Shown: piece after piece, positions 12,601-25,000 of the stretch
How positions within the stretch are numbered: position 1 is the first letter of the stretch
Layout of the letters: each line of letters starts with the position of its first letter
NCBI GenBank assembly: GCA_011109175.1
Contig: RDEW01000005.1
Span: forward strand, 1,428,324-1,492,323
DNA: 64,000 nt
Source: Dicyema japonicum
Taxonomy: Eukaryota; Dicyemida; Rhombozoa; Dicyemidae
Reading direction: 5' to 3'
The notes under the pieces: generated by a model
What the model saw: the letters and a program-made list of their open reading frames with translations, nothing else
Database searches by the model: none
Told to the model about the DNA's origin: nothing
Program-made: the position numbers and the translations under genes

Positions 12601-13265
12601 TATGCATAACCTATTTATTGAATATAAAATAATAATCCACGCTATAAAAATTTGTCACGTTAACCTAATGGCCCATAGCAGGATTTTTATCAATAATAAC
12701 GAAGAGTACCAACTTCTAAAATCGATGATTTCAAGTTTAATTTTCCAAGGGTCGATCGGAGAACTCCTTATTATAAAAAAATGAATAGGAAGATGGGAGT
12801 GCATCGATCAAAATATGAATTAAACATTGGAGATATTGTATTCAATTTATAATTTAAATTACTTGAAAGGTTCGTATTCAGAAAGACTAATCCTCCTTTG
12901 CGCCTACAAAAATTTGAACATCCATACAAAAATCCTGTCGAAGCAAAATTGTCCAACAATTTTGTCAACGTTCAAAATAGTGACAAAGTCCCAGACGGCT
13001 TTAAAAATAGTTAACCATGATTAGTTTTTATCTTTGAAAACTGATTAATTTTATTTTTTGACATTAATTTGAGCTATCAAGGTAGCACCTTCGGCTCAAG
13101 GCATTATTATTCTAACAAAATAAAGGTTTCATAGCTCACCATTCCAAAAATCTCAATATTTAACCTTATCTAACCACTACTATGTTTATTTTCTACAACA
13201 ATTATATAATACACAAATTAAGTATTTTACTATTACAAATAAAAAACAACAGAATGCACAAATCG
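12600..13265. other. AT-rich gap before the BAZ-like gene 3' end
   Basis: Only short frames without recognisable motifs. It lies between the tail of retroelement copy A and the stop codon of the convergent BAZ-like gene. Confidence 0.4.
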
Positions 13266-13269
13266 TAAT

Positions 13270-16200
13270 TTAAAAACCATATTCCTTTAAAAGTCCGTCA
13301 AAGTAATCCTGTAGCTTTGAAGCACAGTTACAAATTTGCGGGGACCACTACAATATATTCACAAAAATACATTAAAATGAACAAATACTAGCTCAAAAAA
13401 TCTATCAACAGAATCTACAAAATCCTGAACACTCATAATCTCATCATCGTCCAGCTTTCTCTCAATGACTTCAATATTGATCGCCTCAGACACATTTCCG
13501 CAATTAATTCCCGCCTAAAATTAAAAATACACAACCAACACATAAATCGTTCGGCTTAATAAATGGCCAACACACTTGATGAGAACAAATCTTGCCTAGC
13601 AAACTCTGACAGAATTTCTACTCTAATCAGCAAACCACACCTTCTCACTAGCAGTCATCTTCATCTCATTGGGTCTCTTCGGCTCCCCAATAGCCATATT
13701 ACCAACCTCACAGTAACGACAGACAAAAAGTCCCCTAAAGGAATTAGACAAAGTACCTCGGACAGAATGGCAATGGTGGATCGTGGCATTCAAGGTGGTA
13801 AGCAAAATGACACTGTTTGCAAGTGACCAGATCCTCATCAGAATTGCATATGCAACAAAAATTCGGGGACAGTCCTTATTAACCAACGTCTACACATAAA
13901 TATTCCCTTACTTTAATTTTAGGCCCTTGATAATCCGGTTTCTATATTCCTGTAATCAAGTCATAAGCCACTAACCTGGCACTTCCTGCAGTTCCACACA
14001 ACATCGAAATTAAAATAATACGCGGGAGGCTTTAAACACCCGGGATGACACGCGAAGTCACAGCCTTCGCAGACAAGGAGTCTCTTTTCGGGGTTCTTTG
14101 AGTAACAGTTCCGACAGAACTAAATATTTATACATCAAACCTTATTTTCCACCGATTTGTTCCACTTTATACAAGAGTCTAAGATACCCAACAGCACGTG
14201 AAATCTAGAACATGTTCCCGCCCTTTCCACGGCCACCTTCCATCTGCGAATCCGTGCCTTCTGTCTTGACGCCTTGTTGTCTGCCATCAAATAACGAAAA
14301 ACCATTCACCGTGGGTTTCATCAAAATTCCGCGAGTAAACCGAGGAGTCAGGGAATCGTAAACATCAAGGAGGCATTGTCCCTAAACTAACAACAACATA
14401 ACTACAAATCCCGAAATCTGAAGCACAACATAGCCTCAGCTTCCATTCCTCCAAGTCTGAGATATTCCCAAGCCACCCTAGCCTCATCTTAATCTCAGTC
14501 TCCATCAGGCACTGAAAACCTTAAAAACGAAGAGAACCTTCCTCAGAAACTCAAAAGAGTCAAAACCTGACTCTCCATACAAATTTGAGTCACAACTCAA
14601 GTCACGTATCATATTTATGCTCTCAATCAGACTATCTCGGCACTGTTTATAGTTTTCGACCAAGCGACTCCCATTCTTACTTCCAAAAGCAGACATTATT
14701 CGGTTATCAATGATTTCAACGTCATTGCAGTACAACCAACTTTCGTTAATCCCGACAATGTCCTCATAGTGCCTAGAAAATCAATATTATTCCAAAACCA
14801 TCCATCCTTCGAAGAGTATCGCCAATTCGATTTCAACCTCTCAACGTAAACTCCGGCATTCACAAGCCCGTTTTCGAAAATCCAATACAACTCCCCCTTA
14901 AAGTCCACTCCTGTCGGTTCCAATCTGGCGAAGTGAGTCTAAGCCAGTTAAAGAAACACATACATTTTGGTTCTGTGAAATCACGAACTTTTGATTTTCC
15001 TTAAAATATCAAAAAAGTGAACCTTGACTCAAATTTATCTTCCGTTATCAATGATGATTCAACAGGAAGAGTGTGGAACAAAAATTTGACTGAAGAACCA
15101 TCTAAATACCTAGTCTCTCTCACATCGTCACAGTCCTGTCACCATATAACCATAAAAAACCTCGGATTTATCACAATTAAACATGGTTTGTCGAAAAAGA
15201 TTAGACTGAACGATGAAATCTACGAGGACGTCGAAAACTATAAGTTTTTCATTCGGAGTTAAATAATAAAATTCCATAAACCGAAGCTTCTGAACAATCT
15301 ATGTCTTATAATGTGAATCAACATTAAGAATATCTCCAAGGGAATCATTGGTAAAAATAGCAATATCCGTCTTCACTCCAGCAACAAGAACGAGCCGAAA
15401 CAGCTCACTTAACGTGTACTTATTAATAGGGATTGACGATAGAGGAACTCCAACGTCTCGGTAGACCTTAAATAACCATATTAGCCTACATCACTGTGCG
15501 GGTCCTCAAAAAAAAACTTCATTAGCACAGAGGCCATTCTTATCAAGAGTAACTGATTCGCAGAATTCGGTCAAGCAGAGCCTCAATGAACTGATATGGG
15601 AATAAAATAGTAAGACACGTGTTAAAAGTTAATAATAGATACCACAGGAAATAGTCTCATCTTCTTGGAGGTTCAAAAAACCGCGGAACATGAAGAAAAA
15701 ATTGATAATTGTTAATATTTGATCAAACTCCTTGTAAGTATGCAGTCCAGGGAGATCGACTGATTCAAACCCGGAGTGTTTAGGCTCACTGCGGTTATAA
15801 TTATTTTCAGAAAGCTAAGTCACATCAAAAATCAACCTAATTGTCCAGAAATGACTTTCAAAAAACAGAAACTTCTGGTTTCTTAGCTGATGATTGGAAT
15901 TTAAATAGATCATAAATGATACCAGAAACGTGGGGATTTTTATCACTTTTCTGTGAACACATTCATTTATTAGCATTCTCAGTGACTGAATCATCCACAG
16001 CTCGGTTAAGTTGACAAAGTTACCTGATTTTTTTCGTTTTCTAGACTTACCAGAACTCCCCTGAGTCTCCTTTTTATTTGTATCAATCGATTTCTTCCTT
16101 TTGGTGACAGAACCGTCAGTTAAATCGTCTTCTTTAGACTTGGGACACTTTTTAGTGGTTCGAGTCTTCTTTTTTACTTGTTTTCTTATTGTGGAATTAA

Positions 16201-16862
16201 CAGCTGCCCCTTCTGAGAAACTATGGTCCTGAAAATGATAATTTTCTGTGATTTTTACTGTGGAATTGGTTGGCGGATTCTGTGATAAGACTTGATTGTC
16301 TTCTAGACTTTCCTGGAGAATATAACTTCAGTTCCTCTGGTTTTCAGGAATTTCCAGTTTCACAACTATCGGTTTCTTCTAATGTCACAAAAGTGCCCGT
16401 TTCGTGACCCTCGGATTCTCCATTTTTCACAACATCTCCAGTTTCACGGATCTCAGCTTCCGAAACTTTTTCAGAATTCTTTGCTTCACGGCTATCGGCT
16501 TGTACGGTTTTCGCAGAATTACAGTTTTCAGAGCTCTCAGGTCTCGTAGCTAGTTCACAAAAGTCATCAACAATGGTGGTAATTTGCAGGAATGAGTCGT
16601 AAGAGCTTCCCTGTGATAAGCCATAAGCTTCATCATCCACGTGACTATTATTCCTTGAAGATTTTGCTAGTGTGTCTACATTGTTTCTCAATGGAGATTC
16701 ATTATTACCAAGTACTTCTGTAAAACATCCACATGGGTTAAAGACTTGGTCACTAAATTTCTCGATTTGGGCATCCTTCAACAAAGAGCAATTCTCAACC
16801 CCCTCGGAAGGGTTCAAATACTCACATGTTTGTTTCTCCTCTAAAATATAATTCTCAGTCAC
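13270..16862 (-). CDS. BAZ/ACF1-like chromatin remodelling subunit (DDT, WHIM-like, two PHD fingers, bromodomain remnant)
   Basis: Reading the minus strand across micro-introns gives a domain order typical of the BAZ family, the large partners of ISWI ATPases in nuclear chromatin remodelling. An acidic N-terminus (16344-16862) is followed by a Lys/Arg-rich segment (16000-16200). A DDT-like helix set lies at about 15650-15780 (YKEFDQILTIINFFFMFRGF). A WHIM-type block reads RLEPTGVDFKGELYWIFENG (near 14890), and the segment WKVAVERAGTCSRF...LGILDSCIKWNKSV sits just before the first PHD finger, as in BAZ1/BAZ2. PHD1 is FCRNC..LVCEGCDFACHPGC..WNCRKC (about 14050-14125); PHD2 is FCCICNSDEDLVTCKQC..HLEC..FVCRYC (about 13700-13870). 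The C-terminus (ERKLDDDEIMSVQDFVDSV, then LQDYFDGLLKEYGF) looks like the end of a bromodomain. Coding-like sequence up to 17425 may hold further 5' exons. Confidence 0.85.
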
Positions 16863-16879
16863 CTTGGTTAATCAGAGAA

Positions 16880-17425
16880 CCACAAAAACAGTTATCTGCC
16901 TCATTTACCACCCAATAGCCGAATTGTTGATCAAAGTGAGCGTTTGTTACAATAACTTCACAGGACATCATCTGACGTAGGAAACGGTGTAGATCGTCTA
17001 GTGATTAAGAGGCATGACCTGATAGCTGTGGAGGGAACGTGTGTTATAATTTTCTCTCCAAGCTCGATGTCGTGAAAAGTTTCTGCAAATTATTACCCAA
17101 AACCCCCAGTATCCTCCTTAAATCTTTTGATTACGCAGCCAATCCTTGGATTTTTATAAAAATATTACATCTTATTTTTCTTACCGTGAAAAAACGTGAT
17201 AGATACTCCCTCCCGGTAGTCATACTTGAGCTTTTTGATAATAACCTTACAGAGGTCGTCCACGTCATCAGATTTACCTGTTGGAATAATTATATTTTCA
17301 AACATTCGCCTACATATCTCAGAATTTCAAATTTGTCGGAATCGCACAGATACGTGTCTATTTCTTTATTTAGTTCCACTTCGTTGTTTTTTGGCCTAAA
17401 TTTGCTAATTCTTCTGTTACAGTGA
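16880..17425 (-). CDS. Possible 5' exons of the BAZ-like gene or a separate small gene
   Basis: Minus-strand frames here have coding character and are broken at micro-intron-like sites: EIDTYLCDSDKFEILRYVGE, then SDDVDDLCKVIIKKLKYDY after gtttccata...caacag, then MSCEVIVTNAHFDQQFGYWV and NCFCGSLIN. No domain was recognised. The gap to the BAZ-like start is a potential intron (gtgactgagaattatatttt...). It could be the N-terminus of that protein or an unrelated upstream gene. Confidence 0.4.
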
Positions 17426-17449
17426 AATTTTGAGGGGGTCAACTAAACC

Positions 17450-18080
17450 AGTTTTATGGCCAGCATCCACCATGTAAATGATTCAAAGTTACGCGGATAA
17501 TTTAAAATTTATTTTAATTTCCTCCTTTAATTATTTAAATAATTATAAAACTTTATTTTTAGCAAAATTTTGGTAATTTACTGTTACGAACTTTGTTTCT
17601 AACAGTTTATTTATTCAACTTTTTTAAACCATAACTTACTTTTATTTTCGTTTTCATTACTTGTTATATTTCGGAGATGAAATCATTATTGAGTGTTTGA
17701 CAATCGATAATATTGACTATCCATTTTGTGGAGTCACTATTGAGAGTTTATAGAATAACTAATGAATCCAAGATATTTATGAATATAGTGAAGGAAATTT
17801 TCGAATGGGCAGAAGACCTGTGAATAGAGGAGATATGTTTTAGATTAATTTTTGGGGTTTCTAAATCGTTTTTATTTGAGACAATTCGCCTTTGATGAGT
17901 AAATCCTTGATATTTTCAACAGACATTAGTGATTTTAGTAATATAGTAAAGTGATATTCACGAATAGTATTCTGGCACATGCGGCCACATATTGAGAATT
18001 GCCAATTTTTGGAAGATCAACTGTATCATATATGTTCGTAACATATATCCAGATTATCTACACAAGCAGTGGCGATTATT
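17450..18080. other. AT-rich intergenic region
   Basis: No coding or RNA feature recognised. Confidence 0.4.
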
Positions 18081-18082
18081 TT

Positions 18083-18228
18083 ACAATTACCAACGACATA
18101 TTTATGCGAGACAGGTTTTCTACGTTCATAATATGAAATACAACAAACGGGAAAATTTGAAAAATATTGATACAGAAATGTCAGTGGCGTTGTCAACCCT
18201 TAGAGCAGATATTGATGATATATGTTAA
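18083..18228 (+). mobile_element. hAT transposase C-terminal relic
   Basis: One frame reads TYLCETGF, the hallmark start of the hAT C-terminal dimerisation region (normally TYLCESGFS). A shifted frame then gives KYNKRENLKNIDTEMSVAL and RADIDDIC, matching the K-x-x-R-N-x-L ... L-R-x-A-L pattern that follows in ZBED-like hAT proteins. The frameshift and missing catalytic core mark it as a relic. Confidence 0.55.
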
Positions 18229-18229
18229 A

Positions 18230-18630
18230 AAGAATAATTAAGTGTATTTCATTTTTAAATTTATATTTGAAGCCTGGGAAACCTATTGTCTGGGACGTTA
18301 CCAGCACCGACACATTTGCCTCTTGCAACATACTCCAGAGTGCCTCTGGAACCTGTTCTGCCGCTGAGAAGGCCGAGAAGATGAAACGGGAAAAGTACGC
18401 GCTCCTGTCCAAGGATTTTTTTGTTTGTTCCACTCACCATCGAGACGTCTGGTTCCCTTGGGCCTGCGACGCTGAGTCGTCTAGGGAATCGGATTGCTAC
18501 ACGAAAAGGAGACCCTCGTGAGCGCTGCTGGTTATTTGAGCGAATCTCGTTCGTTATCCTGAGAGGGAATAGCCACACAGTCAGGCAGCTTCTATATAAC
18601 CGTTTACTTTCTTTTCTTTCTTAAATAAAT
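18230..18630 (+). mobile_element. YLDD retroelement 3' fragment (copy C)
   Basis: The frame KPIVWDVTSTDTFASCNIL, then KREKYALL, matches the nuclease motif of copies A and B (AWDTTCVNS / VWDATCVDT). A second frame gives FVPLTIETSGSLGPATLSRLG and WLFERISFVILRGN, the conserved extreme C-terminus. A polyadenylation-like taaataaattc follows. The copy is 5'-truncated and frameshifted. Bases 18523-18630 are nearly repeated at 35251-35360. Confidence 0.75.
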
Positions 18631-18639
18631 TCTTTTGTT

Positions 18640-20095
18640 TGTTTTTAGTAAATCATGATTACCAATTCTCGTCACATTCTCCAATTTATTGTTGTTGTCT
18701 TACATTAATTAAAATTTGCCTTTTAAATTACCAATTTTTGTCCTCACTTTTACATATCCGAAAAAATTAATTTTTCTATTTTTCATGTTTGCCGTGGGAT
18801 TATTTTTTTTAAGATTAGTGTGCCGCGAGAATTATTTTCTGAAAACCTCTGTTCTTTATCCACTCTTTCGTTTCCTGCAAGTCGGTCTACTGTTCCAACA
18901 CTTGATAGTGCTTATACTCCATTGTCTCAATGGAAATCGATTGGAAATTTAACTTTAATTTTGAGCTATTGAAAACATGGTTTCACATAATATCGGTATT
19001 TTGATATTGGGAGCAATTCTAAGCTATTATATGGTCATTTATGTTGATTTGGGCAATAATCAATGGCGGTCCTGGATTCGGTTTGACATCGCCGGAAATA
19101 GTAGTAATGCACGACACAATCCACGTCTCAATGAAGAAGGGATAGGGATTTTGCGGCTCTTTTTCACATAAATTGTGCAATGCCACCACATCGTAGGTGA
19201 GCGCTCGACACTTTTTATTTATATGGTCACTATAATTAAAAACTTAATTTGTTATATTCTGTAATTATAACGGCTAATATCAAATCAGGAATACTATTGA
19301 GGCGCGACTCAGGGATCGCCTCCATTCATGGACGTGGATAGTTTTCACTTCTTGAAGTAACTCATGACAGGCTGTTGAATTTCAACTCCCATGGGAAGCA
19401 AGTCTTCATCAAAGGTCTCCAGAAGATGTGATTGCACTTTTCAGAGGACCCTTTAAACTTGGTTGACTCTATTTCAACACTCACCAGCAAACCATCGAGC
19501 ATGGCTCTGTTGCGTGGAGATTAGCGCTATTGGAACTATTCTCCACATACTCAATTCAACGAACAACCATTCGTACGTTGGGCCCTCATATTCAATCATC
19601 AGTCACTCCCCTACTCACGGAAGCTACGACCCGTAGTCGTGGATCTGGATTCCTTCGCGTCTGTAAAGAAGATATAAACCTGCTTCTCCTGTCGGTATCA
19701 AAGGCAAAAGAAAACGGATTGCTCCAAAGGTCCCCTTTCCAATCGGATTCTTCTGGATAAATAAGAGAGTTTTGAACAATTAAAAATTTTATTAACAACA
19801 AGAAATTGGGATTTATAGGGTATATTATTATATTCCTGTTCCTAGAGTTAGAAAATTCGTCAGATTCCCTCTCTTTTTATTAAGCAAGAGGTTCCAGGGA
19901 TCCAAACAAACCGTTGAGCCCAAAAGTATAAGTAAATTTAGTTTAATTGCTCTTTAATTGCTCTATACGTAATTTTGGTGCAAAATAAATAAATGGCTAC
20001 AATAGATTATTATTCATATTCCATTGAATATTGAAATGCATTAAAAGTGTTTTAATTGATTCGTTTGTGACAAATATAAAATAAAAAAAATATTG
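18640..20095. other. Gene-poor interval
   Basis: Several short frames (for example 19530-19760 on either strand) show no recognisable family. The sequence upstream of 20103 may include the receptor gene promoter. Confidence 0.35.
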
Positions 20096-20102
20096 GGACT
20101 GA

Positions 20103-21525
20103 ATGATATTATTTATCATTATTTTTGTCTCGAAACAAAATATACACAAAAAATTTAGCATTTCTAACGAAAGGCGATTAATTCAAAGTTTGATTCAAAA
20201 GTATGAAAGAATTGGATTATACGGTGTCCCGAAAATGAACAATTCAGTCCCTCTTCGAGTCTATTTGGGACTTTCTCTCATAAAAATCGTCAATATTGAT
20301 GAAATCAGCCAAATCCTGACAACGGATGTTTGGTTACGAATGGTCCTCACTTTTATCATGGTAGATATGGAATGACATGTATCTTACGTGGAATATTTCC
20401 GATTTCAGTGACATTCAGTTTGTAAACATGGAAGTAGAAAATATTTGGTACCCCGACCTTGTTTTATTTGACATGTAACAAAAATATGATTTTAAGTGCC
20501 GATGAACGACTAAGCGAGAGAAAGAAGACATTGGTGAGGGTAAAATATGACGGGACCGTCTCCTGGATTCCTCAGGCGAGTTACAAAAGTTACTGTAAAA
20601 TAAATATAAAATATTTCCCCTTCGACATTCAAAACTGCACAATGAAATTTGGATTTTGGACACACGATGACTCAGATCTGATGATGGAGTTCTTTCGGGG
20701 ACAGAATGAAGTTATGACAGACAATTATATTCCCAACAATGAGTGGGAGATACTAAGCTTGAAGGCTTACAAACACAACATCAAGTTGGTACTGACAATT
20801 AATGTAGATACAAATGTTGTGGGGACAACTTATTCAGTGACATTACGTATTCTCTGGTCATGCGGAGAAGATCAGTTCAACACGTGTACATTCTCATACT
20901 GCCTTGTTTTATACTCAGCATAATCAGCCTAATCTCTCTATGGATTCCCCCGTGCTTTCCTCCAAAGCTGATTATAAGTTGATTTATAATTTCATTAGAC
21001 TTTAATCTGTTTCTGGCGTTTGTGCTACTTCTCCACATGCTGGCTCGAAACTCACCAAAATCCTCCACAATACCTGTCATTGGGGAAATATTTGTTCTCA
21101 ACATTTGTATGATTACCTTATCGACGTTGTTCTCCATTTTTATTTATAATATATTTATATTCCAAAAGAAGGTTTCCATAGTAACGGAGAAAGTCATAAT
21201 TATAGTAATTTAGATACTGCTGGACTATATTGGTCCTATTTTAGTGGTGAAACGAAGAAAAGTAAAGCGGGAAATTATTCATTTCAAAAATGACCACCAA
21301 ATACACGAAAATGAGCTAGAATCGATAATAGCAGATATTAAAAATCTGCAAAGAATGTTTATTTTACGTAAAGACCAAACTTCACTCCAAAATCATCAAT
21401 TTTTAAAATGGCAGGACTGCGTCTATGTGCTGAACAGATTATATTTCGTGTTGCATACAATTTGCCTTATAATCGCCACGGCAGTAAAATTTAATGGTAG
21501 CTGTATTTATAATCTTGAGAATTAA
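20103..21525 (+). CDS. Nicotinic acetylcholine receptor alpha-like subunit (Cys-loop channel)
   Basis: This is a pentameric ligand-gated cation channel subunit of the plasma membrane. Splicing short introns gives a hydrophobic N-terminus (MILFIIIFVS), then DVWLRM joined to IWNDMYLTWN across gtcctcac...ggtag (20343-20364, 22 nt). Next come VENIWYPDLVLFD, ADERLSE, and the Cys-loop CKINIKYFPFDIQNC (two Cys with 13 residues between). Removing the 23-nt intron gttggtactgacaattaatgtag restores YKCCGDN, the vicinal cysteine pair that defines alpha subunits, followed by DITYSLVMRRRSVQ leading into TM1. TM2/TM3 (NLFLAFVLLLHML, IPVIGEIFVLNICM) and TM4 (CVYVLNRLYFVLHTICLI) follow, with a short cytoplasmic loop. 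The TM2 filter segment departs from the usual GEK...LSLTVF pattern, so ion selectivity is unclear. The real ligand is unknown. Confidence 0.92.
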
Positions 21526-21759
21526 TAAACGGACAAAAACTAACATAAATAAAACTCTAGCTATTCATGTCACTTAATTATACAGTCATAGACAAGTTCG
21601 ACTTCAACACTTTTCGATTCATGGTTTTAAATCTAACAGTTCAATTATATTCGAATTTTTAATACATTTCTATAAGAGACCTTTAAGAAGAGGATAGATT
21701 CATGATAAAGAAATAAATATTATAGAGATAAGCTACTAACTCCACCATCCTGTGGAGTT

Positions 21760-23820
21760 ATGTGGGACATCGGGAGCGACCACATCCCCCAAGAGATGTC
21801 ACTGAACCTGGTTCCGGACACTACAGAGTCAGTGTTTACAGGATACGACCTATCAAGACTAAATTGGGAACACTATAGAAGATACATATCTAGAAACCTC
21901 AAAAACTGGAAGGAGGGACTTTATTCCGAAATGATATTGACAACATAGACAAAGACCTTTCAATTGTGATGGAGAGATATTTATTACTTTACGCAAGGAG
22001 GAGACCTTTATGGGAAAAGCATCAATCTCTCCCCTTCTACATTATCTATGAGTAATGAAAGAAACCGCCTGAAGAACAAACTCAGAAGATGTGTCGACTG
22101 GATGGACCGGATTGCATTGACCGGTCAACTGAAGATAATTAAAAAAGCCATTGAAGAGGGAACAAGACTGTCTCAAGAATAATGTTTGAGGGTAGAGGCA
22201 AGCAAACTAAACACCAAGGACACCTCGTTCTGGAAGTTCTACAAAAGAATTACTGGTCAGAAAAGGAATGACATGAAAATCTCTTTGACAAGCAAGAAGG
22301 TGGACATGTTCTATGGAAGAAGCCCTAAATATCTTTACGAAGCAACTAGGCCGCATTCAGGGGGTCAACCCGATGGAGCTGATCCCAGAGAAAAGTTGGA
22401 AGCTTCACAGGAACTCCTAACCCATTCTCTGGACGATCTCAAAGATACTGAAATGAAGATAACGACAGAGGACGTCATGATTGCCATCAAGACATGCAAA
22501 GCTAACGCCCCTGGACATGACCATATTAGCATGAGATTGTTTAAGAAAGGCCCAGAGGATCTTGCTGCTCGTACTGAAGAATTTATTCAACGCGATCATA
22601 GATTATGGCTATGTCTCCAAATGCTGGAAATCCTCCATAGTCAGAATGATCTTGAAACCGGAAAGTTGGGGAGGGACCCTTTCAGCTATAGGTCGATCAA
22701 CCTCTTTGCTCTATTTACAAGATTGTTGAGCGAATTATCTTCAAGAGACTAAACGAGCACATAGAAGAGAGTGGTTTCCTCCTCGCAGAACAATGTGGCT
22801 TCAGACCTGGAAAATTATGCACGGATTGCATCTACTAGATACATTCGGCGGTATTAAGAGGTCTGGAATCAAGAGACAAGTCAACTTGGTATGTTTTGAT
22901 CTGTCCAAGGCTTTTGATAGCGTGTGGCATGAAGCCCTCGTATCAAGGCTAGCAGCTGTTGATATCCAAAAAAAACTTTTCATATGGATAAAGGACTTCC
23001 CGAGTACATGTTGGGGCAAATATGTCAAAAGATATCGTATTGAAGAAAGGAGTTCCACAGGGGTCTGTCTTGAGCCCGCTTCTGTTCAATGTGTTCTTGT
23101 CAGACTTTCCAATTCCACCGGATACGAACACCAAACTATTGATAAACGCAGATGATATTCTGATTACGGATACGTCTGGGAAATCAACTCTATCGGAAAG
23201 AAGAATCAAGTCAGTCATTAACCAAGTGCAGGACTGGTGCTCCAAGAGATGGATGACACTCTCCACAGAGAAGTCCAGCTACTTGAGAGTCAGTCGCCTA
23301 CGGAGGCATCGTGCGCAGCCCTACTCACTTGGTATTCCAAAAGTAAATTCACTCCGCTACCTCGGAATAGTTATCGATGGGGAAGGTTCATTCATGGAGG
23401 ACATCAGACGAAGAATGAAGAAGGCGCTGCTAGCGCTTTTCTGTACAAGCAAGTTGTTCGTAAGCTTGGAGACCTTCTTGTTTATCTTCATGAGAATTAT
23501 TCTACCAGAGCTACTATATGGGTGCGAAGCATGGTTTTTCTCTCGCCAAAAGGATAGAATTATGTTACTTATGGAAAAATCGAGAAGGTCAGCAATAAAG
23601 CTGACCTTGGGGAAAAAGCTATTTGATGTCCTCAGTACGGAAGAAGACAGGATTCTTGCACCGGTCAATTATATTGTGGAGAGAGGATCGATGGGATCCG
23701 AGGCTAAGACGAGATTAAAATGGAGATGGGGCGCATCGGAAGAGTCCAGGCCGCATAGGCGGACTCGAAAATAAGCTCTTAAACCAACTCCTTAATTCCT
23801 TTGAATAAAGTTTTTACGGT
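21760..23820 (+). mobile_element. Decayed LINE with APE remnant and YADD-type reverse transcriptase
   Basis: Plus-strand frames encode the end of an APE endonuclease domain (GSDHIPQE near 21770), a linker, CFDLSKAFDSVWHEALVSRL, KKGVPQGSVLSPLLFNVFLSD, a site reading INADDIL (the usual Tyr appears as Asn), and the thumb (SLRYLGIVIDGEGSF, LYGCEAWF). The last long frame ends at 23774 and is followed by gaataaag. The frames shift at several points, so the element is inactive. The same lineage as the minus-strand element at 49.2-50.9 kb (both KAFDSVWHE). Confidence 0.85.
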
Positions 23821-23982
23821 TACATAAGACTTTGTTAACTATCATTGGTCCTAATATGACGGCTTGGGACTACTGTGGAAGAACATACTGGGAAGGGGAC
23901 CTACTAGGGAAGAAATAACTGAAGATGGGCTTACTAGTTTTGTACCTACTACGTTGTGGATATAAGGGCGTTTAGAGGATTC

Positions 23983-24106
23983 ATGGGATCCAACGCTAGG
24001 ACGAGATTAAAATGGAGATGGGGTGCATCGGAAGTGTCCAGACCGCATAGGCGGACTCGTTTAAATACCTTTAAACTAATTCCTGTTTGAATAAAGTGTT
24101 TTCGTT
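23983..24106 (+). repeat. Second copy of the LINE 3' tail
   Basis: Starting at atgggatcc, this repeats 23692-23818 with few changes (shared gacgagattaaaatggag and gcataggcggactcg, then a gaataaag signal). It is a 5'-truncated tail about 290 bp downstream of the longer copy. Confidence 0.75.
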
Positions 24107-24109
24107 TTT

Positions 24110-24800
24110 CATCACGTTCATATCCCCCATTGTGGGAATCCTTACTATTAGTAAGGAAAAGAGAAATTCTTTTGGATTTCAGTCTCCTAAGACAGGTAGA
24201 TCACGTGGTGCCTATTATGAATTGAAGGAGGCACAGAGCAGAGGGGAATTCTTCTACCAGGTAGATGCGAGAATTATAAGTCTGAATGTATTGGTGGTTG
24301 AGGCACTAACTCATGCCATTGACCGGGCTAGCTCTGTGAATGTCAAGGACTGGATTTCTCTATTTCCTTTATCTGCTCTTTGATTGGACTCTACTTGTGA
24401 ACGAGTTTCTACCGCTGCAAGCCTTAGGAAATCAATTCAAATGTTTGAGGATGGGAATGAGAATTTTTTATTGTTCGATTTTGGTTTCCTTTTGAGAGTC
24501 CCTAATCATGGAAATAAGAAGTGTTCTCTTTGGAATGCTGTTTGCCAAACTGATAGACCGAAACGTCCGGGTAAAAGTTAAACGTTTTTTTCAGCCGAGA
24601 CTGTCCTCCCGGTCACCCCTGATGTCTTTTCCTCCATGGAGCAAAAGCATCCTCTTTTGATTTAATCGGACTGTCTCTTTCATGTATTATTTACCGAATC
24701 AGATATGATGGTTGGAATCACCTCCTTCTTATCAAGCGGCAGCAAGGGGTTTGGATTGTTTACAGCCTAGGTAAATTAGAGATAACGATTTAGATCCAAG
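24110..24800. other. Unrecognised stretch with two adjacent plus-strand frames
   Basis: Two adjoining plus-strand frames (24087-24383 and 24384-24581) share one reading frame with a single stop between. They show no domain I recognise and may be a decayed host or transposon gene. Confidence 0.3.
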
Positions 24801-25000
24801 ATAATGTGTATATGGGGTTTCCCGATCAATAGCGTAACATTCTCATCATAAGTTTAATTACCCTCATGATGTTCTTGTAACACATGGAAACATCACTATT
24901 ACTTCATAATCAACCGTCTTTTAAAAAATACCGCTCCAAAGTCCTTTTCCACATAAACTCAAAATCCAGTACAACTCTTCCTTAAGATCAGGAGCGTGCC
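24800..25000 (-). pseudogene. Partial BAZ-like gene duplicate, downstream part
   Basis: The minus strand near 24930-24990 reads DLKEELYWIL, matching DFKGELYWIF of the BAZ-like gene (near 14890). After that, LERYFLKDG resembles NWRYSSKDG in another frame. Stops follow. The part that should precede it lies at 26035-26150, on the far side of a hAT-like insertion. Confidence 0.55.

Noticed and set aside
15017-15262. 81-codon plus-strand frame
   Set aside because: It lies opposite BAZ-like gene exons and introns and shows no independent motif.
16344-16862. The 172-codon acidic minus-strand frame as a separate gene
   Set aside because: It is followed in the same orientation by the Lys-rich and DDT segments across plausible micro-introns, so it is better read as the N-terminus of the BAZ-like gene.
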